A DNA stretch of 9,198 nucleotides from Candidatus Kerfeldbacteria bacterium. GTDB lineage: Bacteria; Patescibacteriota; Patescibacteriia; SBBC01. The notes below the pieces were generated by a model. That model ran no database searches and was not told the DNA's origin. It worked only from the letters and a program-made list of their open reading frames with translations. Positions 1 to 5,086 of this stretch are shown here, piece after piece; within the stretch, counting starts at the first letter, position 1, and each line of letters begins with the position of its first letter. The translations under genes and the position numbers were made by a program. The DNA lies in NCBI GenBank assembly GCA_016204645.1, contig JACQKI010000039.1, forward strand, positions 1-9,198, written 5' to 3'.

Positions 1-145
1 GCGCAGGGTGCCTGCGAGGCACCATTCAATGTTGCTAAAGAGCGAGAGATGCCCCGAGAACGGAGCGATGTGAGTTGGGCGAGGAAGCTGTGCGGCTCGC
101 CTTGCCCGTGAGACCCCACGAACGCTCCGTCCCGGAGCAGTAGTT

Positions 146-219
146 GGGCACCGTGGCTTCCTTGAGCGGAAGCTCTGGCGATCACCCCCCCTCCGCACGA
201 GCGGAAGGGCACGGTGCCC
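146..219 (+). other. Branched helix domain of the structured region (10-bp closing stem)
   Basis: GGGCACCGTG at 146-155 pairs perfectly with CACGGTGCCC at 210-219. It encloses two independent hairpins: GCTTCC/GGAAGC (156-161/168-173) stacked directly on the closing stem, and TCCGC/GCGGA (192-196/201-205) with an ACGA loop. Two U-G pairs (144-145 with 220-221) could lengthen the closing stem on the plus strand. Confidence 0.6.
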
Positions 220-228
220 GGGACAGAT

Positions 229-311
229 GCGCCGGAACGCTTTTCAGCGTCGCCTCACGACTCGGGTCGAGTGAGGCTTGTTAACTGCGGAACGCAGCGG
301 CGTTCCGGCGC
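229..311 (+). other. Branched helix domain with a 12-bp closing stem
   Basis: GCGCCGGAACGC at 229-240 pairs perfectly with GCGTTCCGGCGC at 300-311. Inside lie GCCTCAC/GTGAGGC (252-258/271-277), continued by GAC/GTC (259-261/266-268) around a TCGG loop with a GA bulge, and a second hairpin CTGCG/CGCAG (285-289/293-297). The arrangement repeats that of the domain at 146-219: one long stem holding two hairpins. Confidence 0.6.
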
Positions 312-320
312 GATACTGGC

Positions 321-405
321 GGGTGCTGAGCGCAGGCCTACCGGCTACTCAACGACTCTACATGGGTCGTCGAGGGAGGCATTGGCAGAATCTGCGTCAG
401 CACCC
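321..405 (+). other. 14-bp helix with a single bulge and inner hairpin
   Basis: GGGTGCTGA and CGCAG (321-329, 331-335) pair with CTGCG and TCAGCACCC (392-396, 397-405), leaving only G330 unpaired. Inside, 349-356 pairs with 366-373 with one A-C mismatch, and GCCT/AGGC (336-339/377-380) can close between them. Confidence 0.55.
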
Positions 406-419
406 ATTAACGAGTGAGT

Positions 420-523
420 TTCTTGGCCCGGGGTGGGCAGCGCGCAGAGCTCAGCTGCTCCGCTACCGCTCCGCATCTCTGACAGCTGAGATGCGCGCTG
501 CCCGGTTTCGGAGGGGCCAAGAA
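420..523 (+). other. Long coaxial hairpin of three stacked helices (10, 12 and 8 bp)
   Basis: TTCTTGGCCC/GGGCCAAGAA (420-429/514-523), GGGCAGCGCGCA/TGCGCGCTGCCC (435-446/492-503) and CTCAGCTG/CAGCTGAG (450-457/483-490) are nested and separated by small asymmetric internal loops (430-434 against 504-513; 447-449 against 491). The result is a rod of about 30 base pairs with a 25-base apical loop. The purine-rich internal loop at 504-513 is the kind of place where tertiary contacts form, but that is speculation. Confidence 0.6.
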
Positions 524-748
524 GGTCGGGGACCCAAGCGTTCAGACCGCTACGATGATGATCGCTTCGATCAGTGTGCCTGTGAATTTCATTGCGCGCG
601 CAGGCACGTTGCTTGAAAGCCCCCGAATTTTCGGAGGACCCGCACCACCTCATGGTAAGAGGAAGCGTTCTCCAGTTGGCGCTGGAAGGTCGCCTCTAGC
701 ACGAGTTGACAGAGTCCTCCACGTTGTTGTTGAAGAGCAAGGTAGGTC

Positions 749-774
749 TACGAATGGCTACGAATAGTACGAAT
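749..774. repeat. Phased TACGAAT repeat array
   Basis: TACGAAT occurs three times, starting at 749, 759 and 768, so the copies are 10 and 9 bases apart, close to one helical turn. A similar set with the core CGAAT lies at 3473-3504. The array sits between the structured region and the spacer leading to 930. No function can be read from it; a protein-binding array or a repeat left by slippage are both possible. Confidence 0.6.
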
Positions 775-929
775 GATGAATCGTAGATCTGCGTCGGGCT
801 TCACGGGGATTGTAATGAGCTGAATTACTGAGTTCACGGTACCCGCGCGCCACTCCTCGCCTGCGGCTCGTCGGGTGCGGGGTTGTTCTCGGCTTCCGGT
901 TGAGTTGGAGTTTAATGTTGCCGAGAACT
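775..929. other. Intergenic spacer with two inverted repeats, no gene seen
   Basis: No coding frame is supported. ACCCG at 841-845 can pair with CGGGT at 872-876, and GTTCTCGG at 885-892 pairs with CCGAGAAC at 921-928 immediately beside the minus-strand terminator. Neither is followed by a T-run on the plus strand. I see no promoter for plus-strand transcription. Confidence 0.4.
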
Positions 930-950
930 AAAAAACCGCCTGACGGCGGT
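930..950 (-). terminator. Intrinsic terminator of the minus-strand small transcript
   Basis: Read on the minus strand, ACCGCC-GTCA-GGCGGT (950-935) is followed at once by a run of T residues (complement of the A-run at 930-935). This is a textbook Rho-independent terminator. The only promoter facing it is the consensus one at 1083-1111. Confidence 0.85.
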
Positions 951-1078
951 CTGCGCACGCTAAAATTGTGGCTAGCCGCCGGTGTGTTGCTTACTGGTAA
1001 GGGTGGTCATGGGGAATTTCGCTAAGGTTAGGGTCAAATCGATTTTCAACAGGTTTTCCACGAAGAATCGATTGCAAC
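930..1078 (-). ncRNA. Candidate small RNA of about 145 nt
   Basis: A minus-strand transcript initiated by the promoter at 1083-1111 would start near 1075-1078 and end in the T-run at 930-935. Its 5' segment matches an inverted repeat: GCAACACAC at 1074-1082 against GTGTGTTGC at 982-990. At least the GTTGC part should therefore pair with GCAAC near the 3' end. Inside, the self-complementary octamer AATCGATT occurs at 1037-1044 and 1066-1073 and can form an 8-bp hairpin with a 21-base loop; CTTA/TAAG (complement of 991-1002) forms another small hairpin. A closed 5'-3' stem with an internal loop recalls 6S RNA, but I cannot show 6S homology. An alternative is a short leader peptide: one minus-strand frame stays open from a GTG at 1061 to a TAG at 973-971, but without a ribosome site. 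Confidence 0.6.
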
Positions 1079-1082
1079 ACAC

Positions 1083-1111
1083 AGTATAGAAGGGTTTTGG
1101 GGAGGTGTCAA
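1083..1111 (-). promoter_or_regulatory. Consensus sigma-70 promoter, minus strand
   Basis: On the minus strand TTGACA (1111-1106) is followed after exactly 17 bases by TATACT (1088-1083). This is the best promoter in the window and predicts a start near 1076. It faces the terminator at 930-950 and no credible gene lies between them, which argues for a non-coding product. Confidence 0.85.
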
Positions 1112-1135
1112 GGGCATCTCGGAGGGAAAACCCCT

Positions 1136-1167
1136 AGCCCCCACACCGAAGCGACTGGTGCGGGGCT
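1136..1167. repeat. Inverted repeat upstream of the ATPase remnant
   Basis: AGCCCC/GGGGCT (1136-1141/1162-1167) and CACC/GGTG (1144-1147/1157-1160) form an imperfect hairpin with a nine-base loop. It lies between the minus-strand promoter and the remnant gene start at 1230, without a following T-run. Role unknown. Confidence 0.4.
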
Positions 1168-1229
1168 GATCCTTGCTCGTACGGACGCGACGGAAATTTT
1201 TGGAAGTTACTTTGTAGTAGACTTTTTGT

Positions 1230-1325
1230 ATGCCTCTGATTGAACTTTGAAACATCACCAAGACCTTCGAAGTCGGCGAGGGCGAAACGGCTGGTTCACG
1301 GGATGGCAGTTTAGCACGTCTTTGA
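1230..1325 (+). pseudogene. Truncated 5' remnant of an ABC-transporter ATPase gene
   Basis: Reading from ATG 1230 gives MPLIEL, a TGA stop, then NITKTFEVGEGET. The intact ATPase at 2796 begins MPLIELQHITKTFEAGDADF. The match is in one frame, starts at the start codon and covers about 18 codons. After that similarity ends and the frame closes at 1323. Many nucleotide differences are at third codon positions (CTG/CTC, ATT/ATC, GAA/GAG), which suggests divergence as a functional gene before decay. A TAGACT box at 1218-1223 has the same six-base spacing to ATG as TATACT has in the intact gene. No Walker A motif remains. The TGA at codon 7 is unlikely to be recoded, because other genes here end in TGA. 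It is either a decayed tandem paralogue or the scar of a rearrangement that placed the FBP aldolase/phosphatase gene between the copies. Confidence 0.75.
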
Positions 1326-1328
1326 TTA

Positions 1329-1378
1329 AGCCCTCAGTATCATCAGAAAGTTTTCTCGTATCAGTAATTCTGAGGGCT
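1329..1378. repeat. 9-bp inverted repeat between the ATPase remnant and the FBPase promoter
   Basis: AGCCCTCAG at 1329-1337 and CTGAGGGCT at 1370-1378 are perfect inverted copies separated by 32 bases. The interior can form a smaller hairpin (AGAAA with TTTCT, around 1346-1356). No T-run follows on either strand, so a plain terminator is unlikely. It starts four bases after the remnant frame closes, so it may mark the junction where the old gene was cut. Confidence 0.5.
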
Positions 1379-1398
1379 CACAGGTTACTGAGATCGAT

Positions 1399-1430
1399 TT
1401 GACAATAGTTCTGCCACCTATCACTATATG
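1399..1430 (+). promoter_or_regulatory. Likely promoter of the FBP aldolase/phosphatase gene
   Basis: TTGACA at 1399-1404 is a perfect -35 box. The -10 is less clear: CACTAT (1422-1427) or ACTATA (1423-1428) lie 17-18 bases downstream in a TA-rich stretch. The resulting leader would be about 85 nt and would contain the hairpin at 1449-1475. Confidence 0.5.
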
Positions 1431-1448
1431 CAGCATACGTTGTTCCTT

Positions 1449-1475
1449 GACAGCACGTAGGACGCTGTCGTTTTT
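1449..1475 (+). terminator. Hairpin with T-run in the FBPase leader (possible attenuator)
   Basis: GACAGC (1449-1454) and GCTGTC (1464-1469) form a six-base-pair stem with a nine-base loop, followed by GTTTTT (1470-1475). It lies between the likely promoter and the start codon at 1518. It therefore looks like a weak terminator inside a leader, suggesting attenuation. It overlaps a second TTGACA at 1447-1452 that has no matching -10. Confidence 0.4.
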
Positions 1476-1517
1476 GGTCGCTGCGAGCCCGATGCCGGGA
1501 GAAAGCGAGGGAAAGCG

Positions 1518-2708
1518 ATGATCCAGAAAAAGCGGTTGACGTTGTCTGTCATCAAGGCGGATGTCGGATCGGGCGGCGGGCACACCAGGCCATCGCCGAA
1601 GATGGTGCAGGCGGTCGAGTCGGTCCTCGGTAAGGCGATCACGGACAAGGTCATCATCGACGGGCACACCTGTTTCACCGGCGATGACCTGGCCCTGATC
1701 ATGTCACACACCAGAGGAGAAGGTGCTGAGGTGATCCACCTGAACGTCGCCTTGGAGGCGTTTTATCGAGCAACGGATGTGGCGAAGTATCAGGGCCAGC
1801 ACGGGGCTGGGCAGGATCTCCTCAAGGACGCTACATCCGGTAACCTGCGCGGCTGCGGTCCGGGCGTGGCCGAGATCAGTTTCGACCACGATCCGGGCAA
1901 GCACAACAAGGTCCGGCCGAGCGAGCAGGTGCTCGTCTTCGCCGCTGACAAGTGCGGTCCGGGCGCGTACAACCTGCCGCTCTTCTTGACCTGCGCCGAT
2001 CCGATGTACAACAGCGGCTTGCTGCAGAACGCGGCTATCCAGCAGGGATTCACCTTCGAGATCATCGATATGGATCACACGGAAGGCGATCGGCTGATCG
2101 TGCTGCAGACGCCCGAGGACTACTACCGTATCGCTACCCTGCTGCGCGACGAGTTGCGGTTCGCCATCCGCCGGATCAGCTCGCGGGCGTTCCCGGAGCT
2201 GACCGTGGCGGCGGTCTCGGCCGACCGGCTGCACAACATCTCCGGCAAGTACTCTGGCAAGGATGATCCGGTGGCTGTCGTCCGGGCGCAGGGGAACCTG
2301 CCGGCCACCGAAGAGTGGATGATGCCGTGGATCATCGGTCACGAGGTCGCCGGCGGAGCGCGCGGCGGTCACGTCATGCCGCTCATGCCGGTGGCAATCA
2401 ACACCGCGGTCACTGGCTTCTACTGTCTGCCGGTCGTCTCCTGTCTGGCTTTCTCGGTCGCGCCCGACGGCCGGTTCTCCGACCACGTCGTCGACATGTT
2501 CAGCAATCCGGCCTGGGATTACGTTCGCTTCAACGCCCAGCGGACGGCTATCCAGGGACGGCGGCAAGGTTTCTTTGGGCCGCGCGTGATGCTGCCGACG
2601 AGCGAGCTGGAGTACGGCGGGATCGCCGATGTCCTGGCCGGCCTGGAAGGACGGTTCGAAGTCCGGATACCGACGGACGCCCCGGCCGAAGTTCTGGCCG
2701 AGGAGTAG
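1518..2708 (+). CDS. fbp: Fructose-1,6-bisphosphate aldolase/phosphatase (type V FBPase)
   Basis: This bifunctional enzyme condenses dihydroxyacetone phosphate and glyceraldehyde 3-phosphate and dephosphorylates the product to fructose 6-phosphate, making gluconeogenesis effectively one-way. Recognition rests on family motifs in order: SVIKADVGSGGGHTRPS near the N-terminus (D15, H22, metal site), TGDDLALIMSHTRG (D56, D57), GAGQDLL (Q99, D100), ADKCGPGAYNLPL (144-156), and KYSGKDDPV (Y245, K248, D249, D250). The last aligns with the Schiff-base lysine, catalytic tyrosine and metal-binding aspartates of archaeal enzymes. The length of 396 residues is normal. ATG 1518 is chosen because GAGG at 1507-1510 is correctly spaced and the conserved N-terminus starts a few residues later. 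It appears monocistronic, with a promoter at 1399 and a hairpin at 2735. The family is typical of archaea and some deep-branching bacteria; horizontal origin is possible but not shown. Confidence 0.95.
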   Translation: MIQKKRLTLSVIKADVGSGGGHTRPSPKMVQAVESVLGKAITDKVIIDGHTCFTGDDLALIMSHTRGEGAEVIHLNVALEAFYRATDVAKYQGQHGAGQDLLKDATSGNLRGCGPGVAEISFDHDPGKHNKVRPSEQVLVFAADKCGPGAYNLPLFLTCADPMYNSGLLQNAAIQQGFTFEIIDMDHTEGDRLIVLQTPEDYYRIATLLRDELRFAIRRISSRAFPELTVAAVSADRLHNISGKYSGKDDPVAVVRAQGNLPATEEWMMPWIIGHEVAGGARGGHVMPLMPVAINTAVTGFYCLPVVSCLAFSVAPDGRFSDHVVDMFSNPAWDYVRFNAQRTAIQGRRQGFFGPRVMLPTSELEYGGIADVLAGLEGRFEVRIPTDAPAEVLAEE

Positions 2709-2734
2709 CAGCGGCGTCAGATCGTTTAACCCCC

Positions 2735-2775
2735 ACGCCCTCGATCTTCACTGGTCGAGGGCGTCGCTTATTCAC
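2735..2775 (+). terminator. Hairpin terminator after the FBPase gene
   Basis: ACGCCCTCGA (2735-2744) and TCGAGGGCGT (2755-2764) make a perfect 10-bp stem with a ten-base loop. The following bases (CGCTTATTC) are only moderately T-rich, so termination may be partial. The stem also lies just upstream of the next promoter and separates the two units. Confidence 0.6.
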
Positions 2776-2780
2776 GTTGG

Positions 2781-2796
2781 TGATATACTAGACGCA
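2781..2796 (+). promoter_or_regulatory. Extended -10 promoter giving a leaderless ATPase mRNA
   Basis: TGATATACT at 2781-2789 is a perfect extended -10 (TGn plus TATACT). The ATG starts at 2796, seven bases after the hexamer, exactly where transcription should begin, and no Shine-Dalgarno sequence fits between them. There is no good -35, which is usual for extended -10 promoters. The remnant at 1230 shows the same spacing. Confidence 0.75.
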
Positions 2797-3467
2797 TGCC
2801 TCTCATCGAGCTGCAACACATCACCAAGACCTTTGAAGCGGGTGATGCTGACTTTAAGGCGCTCGACGATGTCAGCCTGTCGATTGAACCGGGTGAGTTC
2901 GTGGCCATCATGGGTCCGTCGGGGTCCGGCAAGTCAACGCTGATGAACATCGTCGGGTTGCTCGATCGGCCGACCAGCGGGACGTACGTGCTGGAAGGCA
3001 AGCCGGTGTCATTGAAAATGTCCGACCGTGAGCAGGCCCGGTTGCGGAGTGAGTTTGTTGGTTTTATTTTTCAGAACTTCAACTTGCTGGCGAACGTGGA
3101 TGTGCTGGAGAACGTAGCGCTGCCTGCGCTGTATGCGCGCCACCCCTCCTATGATAGGAGGGGACGTGCAAAAGCGTTGCTTCAACAAGTTGGGCTTAGT
3201 CATCGTCTGCAGTACAGGCCGAGCAAACTGTCGGGCGGTGAAAAGCAGCGGGTGGCGATTGCGCGGGCGTTGATGAATAATCCAAAAGTGGTGCTGGCCG
3301 ACGAACCAACCGGCAACCTGGATTCTAAGTCGGGCAAGGAAGTAATCAGTATTTTGAAGAATCTGAATACGAAGGGAACGACATTGTTATTGGTGACGCA
3401 CAGCGAAGAGCTGGCAGCTGCGGCCAATCGAATCGTCCGGCTGAAAGATGGGAGGATCGTATTGTGA
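2796..3467 (+). CDS. ABC transporter ATP-binding protein, MacB/LolD type
   Basis: This is the ATPase subunit of a MacB/LolD-family transporter (drug, peptide or lipoprotein export). Visible motifs are Walker A GPSGSGKS (40-47), the Q-loop around FQNFNLL (Q93), signature LSGGEKQR (145-152), Walker B VVLADEP (165-171) with catalytic E170, the D-loop NLDS (174-177), and the H-loop histidine H202. The length of 223 residues is typical. The start is fixed by the family N-terminus and by the -10 box seven bases upstream, so the mRNA is probably leaderless. The permease follows 53 bases later and should be its membrane partner. A perfect palindrome (3143-3163) lies within codons for HPSYDRRG, in a variable part of the helical subdomain. 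The substrate cannot be deduced. Confidence 0.95.
   Translation: MPLIELQHITKTFEAGDADFKALDDVSLSIEPGEFVAIMGPSGSGKSTLMNIVGLLDRPTSGTYVLEGKPVSLKMSDREQARLRSEFVGFIFQNFNLLANVDVLENVALPALYARHPSYDRRGRAKALLQQVGLSHRLQYRPSKLSGGEKQRVAIARALMNNPKVVLADEPTGNLDSKSGKEVISILKNLNTKGTTLLLVTHSEELAAAANRIVRLKDGRIVL
3143..3163. repeat. Perfect palindrome inside the ATPase gene
   Basis: CCCCTCCTA (3143-3151) and TAGGAGGGG (3155-3163) form a 9-bp hairpin with a three-base loop, TGA. It encodes part of HPSYDRRGR with two consecutive AGG codons. The protein length at this point looks normal for the family, so it replaces rather than lengthens the region. It also embeds GGAGG, an internal Shine-Dalgarno-like sequence that the hairpin would hide. 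Confidence 0.7.
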
Positions 3468-3470
3468 TAA

Positions 3471-3504
3471 TGCGAATCAACGAATTGATGCGAATGCTGC
3501 GAAT
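3471..3504. repeat. Phased CGAAT repeats between ATPase and permease genes
   Basis: CGAAT occurs at 3473, 3481, 3491 and 3500, spaced 8, 10 and 9 bases, mostly as TGCGAAT. It fills most of the 53-base gap between the two transporter genes and ends just before the permease ribosome site. The core and spacing match the array at 749-774. Confidence 0.6.
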
Positions 3505-3520
3505 ACTTTTGGAGGTTTAG

Positions 3521-4744
3521 ATGATCGGTCAGGCCTTCACCACCGCCCTACGATCGATTTGGTCGAAGAAGGCCCGGTCGTTTTTGACGATGCTCGGCGT
3601 GATCATCGGCGTGGCGCAAATCATTGCCTTGATTGGCTTAGGACAAGGAGTAAAACAGTCGGTGGCCGAGGAAGTCACCCAGCTCGGCTCGAATGTACTG
3701 TTCGTCCTGCCGGGCAAGCTGCAAAATTCCCAAGGCGGATTCAATCCGGCCGCGTCGGTCGGCGCGTCTACCCTGACGGAATCCGACTTAGAACTTTTGA
3801 AATCAAAGCCGGAGATTACCACTATTTCGTCCGTCTCGCTCCTGGCCGGTACGCCGACCACTCCGGAAAAAGCGGCGCTCGGAACATTGACCGTGGCCGT
3901 TGACCCGGGTTACTTCGAGATCGTCACCACCATGAAGCTCGTGGCTGGCCGGAAGTTCACGGACGAAGATAACCAAGCGCAGAAACGGGTCATGCTCTTG
4001 GGCCGGACCCCGCGACAAACGCTGTTTCCGAGCGTCCCAGCCGATCAAGTGATTGGAAGAACAGTCTCGGTCGGAAAAGAGTCGTTCGAAGTGATTGGAC
4101 TGCTGGAGACGGAGCAATCAACGTCACTGTTCGGCGGCCAGTCGTTCGATAACATGGTGTTTCTGCCCTATCTGACCGGCAAGGCTACGAATGAAAACGT
4201 CCAAATTTTCCGGATCGTCATGAAAATCGATCCGACTCTCGACGTCAAAGCCTATGCGCAACAGATCGGCGAACTGTTGAAAGACGAGCATAGCGCTGAC
4301 GATATCACTGTGTTTACGCAAGACGACCTGCTGAATGTTATTAATGACATTCTCGGATTGATTACGAAAGCCATTGTCGGCTTGGCCTCGATTTCGTTGA
4401 TTGTCGGCGGCATTGGCATCAAGAACATCATGCTGGTGGCCGTGTCCGAGCGGACGAAGGAAATTGGCTTACGCAAAGCGCTCGGCGCGACGCGCGGCAA
4501 TATCATGGTTCAGTTTTTGACTGAGTCAGCGGTGATCTCACTGATCGGCGGAGCGATCGGGGTGGGAATCGCGACCACGGTTGGGATCGTGACCGAAGCG
4601 AAAGCCAATTTGCCAATTGTCGTGAACCTGAACTCGATCGTGATAGCGGTCAGTTTCTCGTTGGGCGTGGGTGTCTTGTTTGGACTGTTGCCGGCGATTC
4701 GGGCGGCGCGGAGGGACCCGATTGAGGCGTTGAGATACGAATAG
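3521..4744 (+). CDS. MacB-type ABC transporter permease (FtsX domain)
   Basis: This is the membrane subunit expected to pair with the ATPase upstream. It has the standard MacB layout: TM1 near residues 21-41 preceded by a basic RSIWSKKARS stretch, a large extracytoplasmic MacB-PCD domain (about 45-270), then an FtsX domain with three C-terminal helices. The FtsX signature is clear: GGIGIKNIMLVAVSERTKEIGLRKALGA, shown here as GGIGIKNIML then ERTKEIGLRKALGA. It ends in the typical RAARRDPIEALRYE. The family usually has M or R where this protein has K in GIGIKNIML. The length of 407 residues is typical. ATG 3521 has GGAGG at 3511-3515, five bases upstream. MacB-type complexes are mechanotransmitters: the periplasmic domain moves with ATP hydrolysis. 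No TolC or MacA-like partner gene is in the window. Confidence 0.95.
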   Translation: MIGQAFTTALRSIWSKKARSFLTMLGVIIGVAQIIALIGLGQGVKQSVAEEVTQLGSNVLFVLPGKLQNSQGGFNPAASVGASTLTESDLELLKSKPEITTISSVSLLAGTPTTPEKAALGTLTVAVDPGYFEIVTTMKLVAGRKFTDEDNQAQKRVMLLGRTPRQTLFPSVPADQVIGRTVSVGKESFEVIGLLETEQSTSLFGGQSFDNMVFLPYLTGKATNENVQIFRIVMKIDPTLDVKAYAQQIGELLKDEHSADDITVFTQDDLLNVINDILGLITKAIVGLASISLIVGGIGIKNIMLVAVSERTKEIGLRKALGATRGNIMVQFLTESAVISLIGGAIGVGIATTVGIVTEAKANLPIVVNLNSIVIAVSFSLGVGVLFGLLPAIRAARRDPIEALRYE

Positions 4745-4746
4745 AT

Positions 4747-5085
4747 ATGTCCGGGCCGTTACTGATCTTACTTGGATCTCAACTCTTATTTACACTCGGC
4801 GACCTTTTAGCTCGAATCCACGTTGGCCGGCTCGGCTTTCATGTCGGTACCTTTATGAGCGGATGGTTCTTGATGTACATTGTCATGCGTATAGTAGCTA
4901 CGTTTGGCCAGTTGTACGTGTTGTCGCGAGTCGAAATCGGGAAGACTATGGCGCTTTTCGGCGCGGTGTCGATCGTGTTGTCGTCCCTGCTCGGATTCCT
5001 TTTGTTGAAGGAGTATCTGACAGTTCCGGTCTATGTGGGATTGGCTCTCGCAGTCGCGGCTTTTCTCGTATTAACAGTCCGTTAA
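4747..5085 (+). CDS. Small four-helix membrane protein, DMT/EamA-like
   Basis: The protein has 112 residues and four hydrophobic helices at roughly 4-20, 35-58, 64-88 and 93-111. The pattern TMALFGAVSIVLSSLLGFLL followed by KEYLTVPVYVGLALAVAAFLVL resembles one half of a drug/metabolite transporter (EamA or SMR type). In these, short proteins work as dimers, with the helix pair before a conserved glutamate (here E90 in LLKEYL). The start ATG lies two bases after the permease stop codon, with no strong ribosome site, so translation is probably coupled. The stop is followed after one base by the Nudix start. Substrate unknown; assignment to the superfamily is by topology and sequence feel rather than a diagnostic motif. 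Confidence 0.75.
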   Translation: MSGPLLILLGSQLLFTLGDLLARIHVGRLGFHVGTFMSGWFLMYIVMRIVATFGQLYVLSRVEIGKTMALFGAVSIVLSSLLGFLLLKEYLTVPVYVGLALAVAAFLVLTVR

Positions 5086-5086
5086 A

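Larger units (their letters stand above)
1..700 (+). ncRNA. Candidate large structured RNA, left end outside window
   Basis: No convincing coding frame exists here; overlapping short frames on both strands lack ribosome sites and recognisable products. Instead the sequence is packed with perfect helices: 7-12/18-23, 60-67/123-130, 78-83/96-101, 146-155/210-219, 229-240/300-311, 321-335/392-405 (one bulged G), 420-429/514-523, 435-446/492-503, 450-457/483-490, 559-564/568-573, 576-582/601-607, 658-662/693-697 and 671-675/682-686. Several enclose two smaller hairpins, the layout of a multi-branched RNA rather than of terminators. Bases just beyond helix ends more often allow G-U pairs on the plus strand (for example 144-145 with 220-221, 574-575 with 608-609, 419 with 524) than on the minus strand, so I favour plus. 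I found no hallmark of rRNA, tmRNA, RNase P RNA, SRP RNA or intron domain V. The right boundary is uncertain (about 620-770). The RNA interpretation is inference. Confidence 0.55.

Noticed and set aside
1..120. Resemblance to parts of RNase P RNA (GAGGAAG near 81, GGTGCC hairpin)
   Set aside because: The conserved P4 core sequences and the 3' ACAGAA element are missing, and the helix order does not fit.
214..653. Overlapping open frames of 67-112 codons on both strands
   Set aside because: They lie on long perfect helices, have no ribosome sites and no family-like sequence; GC-rich structured sequence opens frames by chance.
1248..1250. UGA recoding as glycine (SR1/Gracilibacteria code) to rescue the ATPase remnant
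   Set aside because: The MOSC, STAS and 153-residue genes end in TGA at natural protein ends, the window is GC-rich, and the remnant loses similarity after about 18 codons anyway.
1704..2567. 287-codon minus-strand frame opposite the FBPase gene
   Set aside because: It is the antisense shadow of a clearly recognised enzyme and is rich in Arg/Asp/His, as expected from reverse reading of GC-rich codons.
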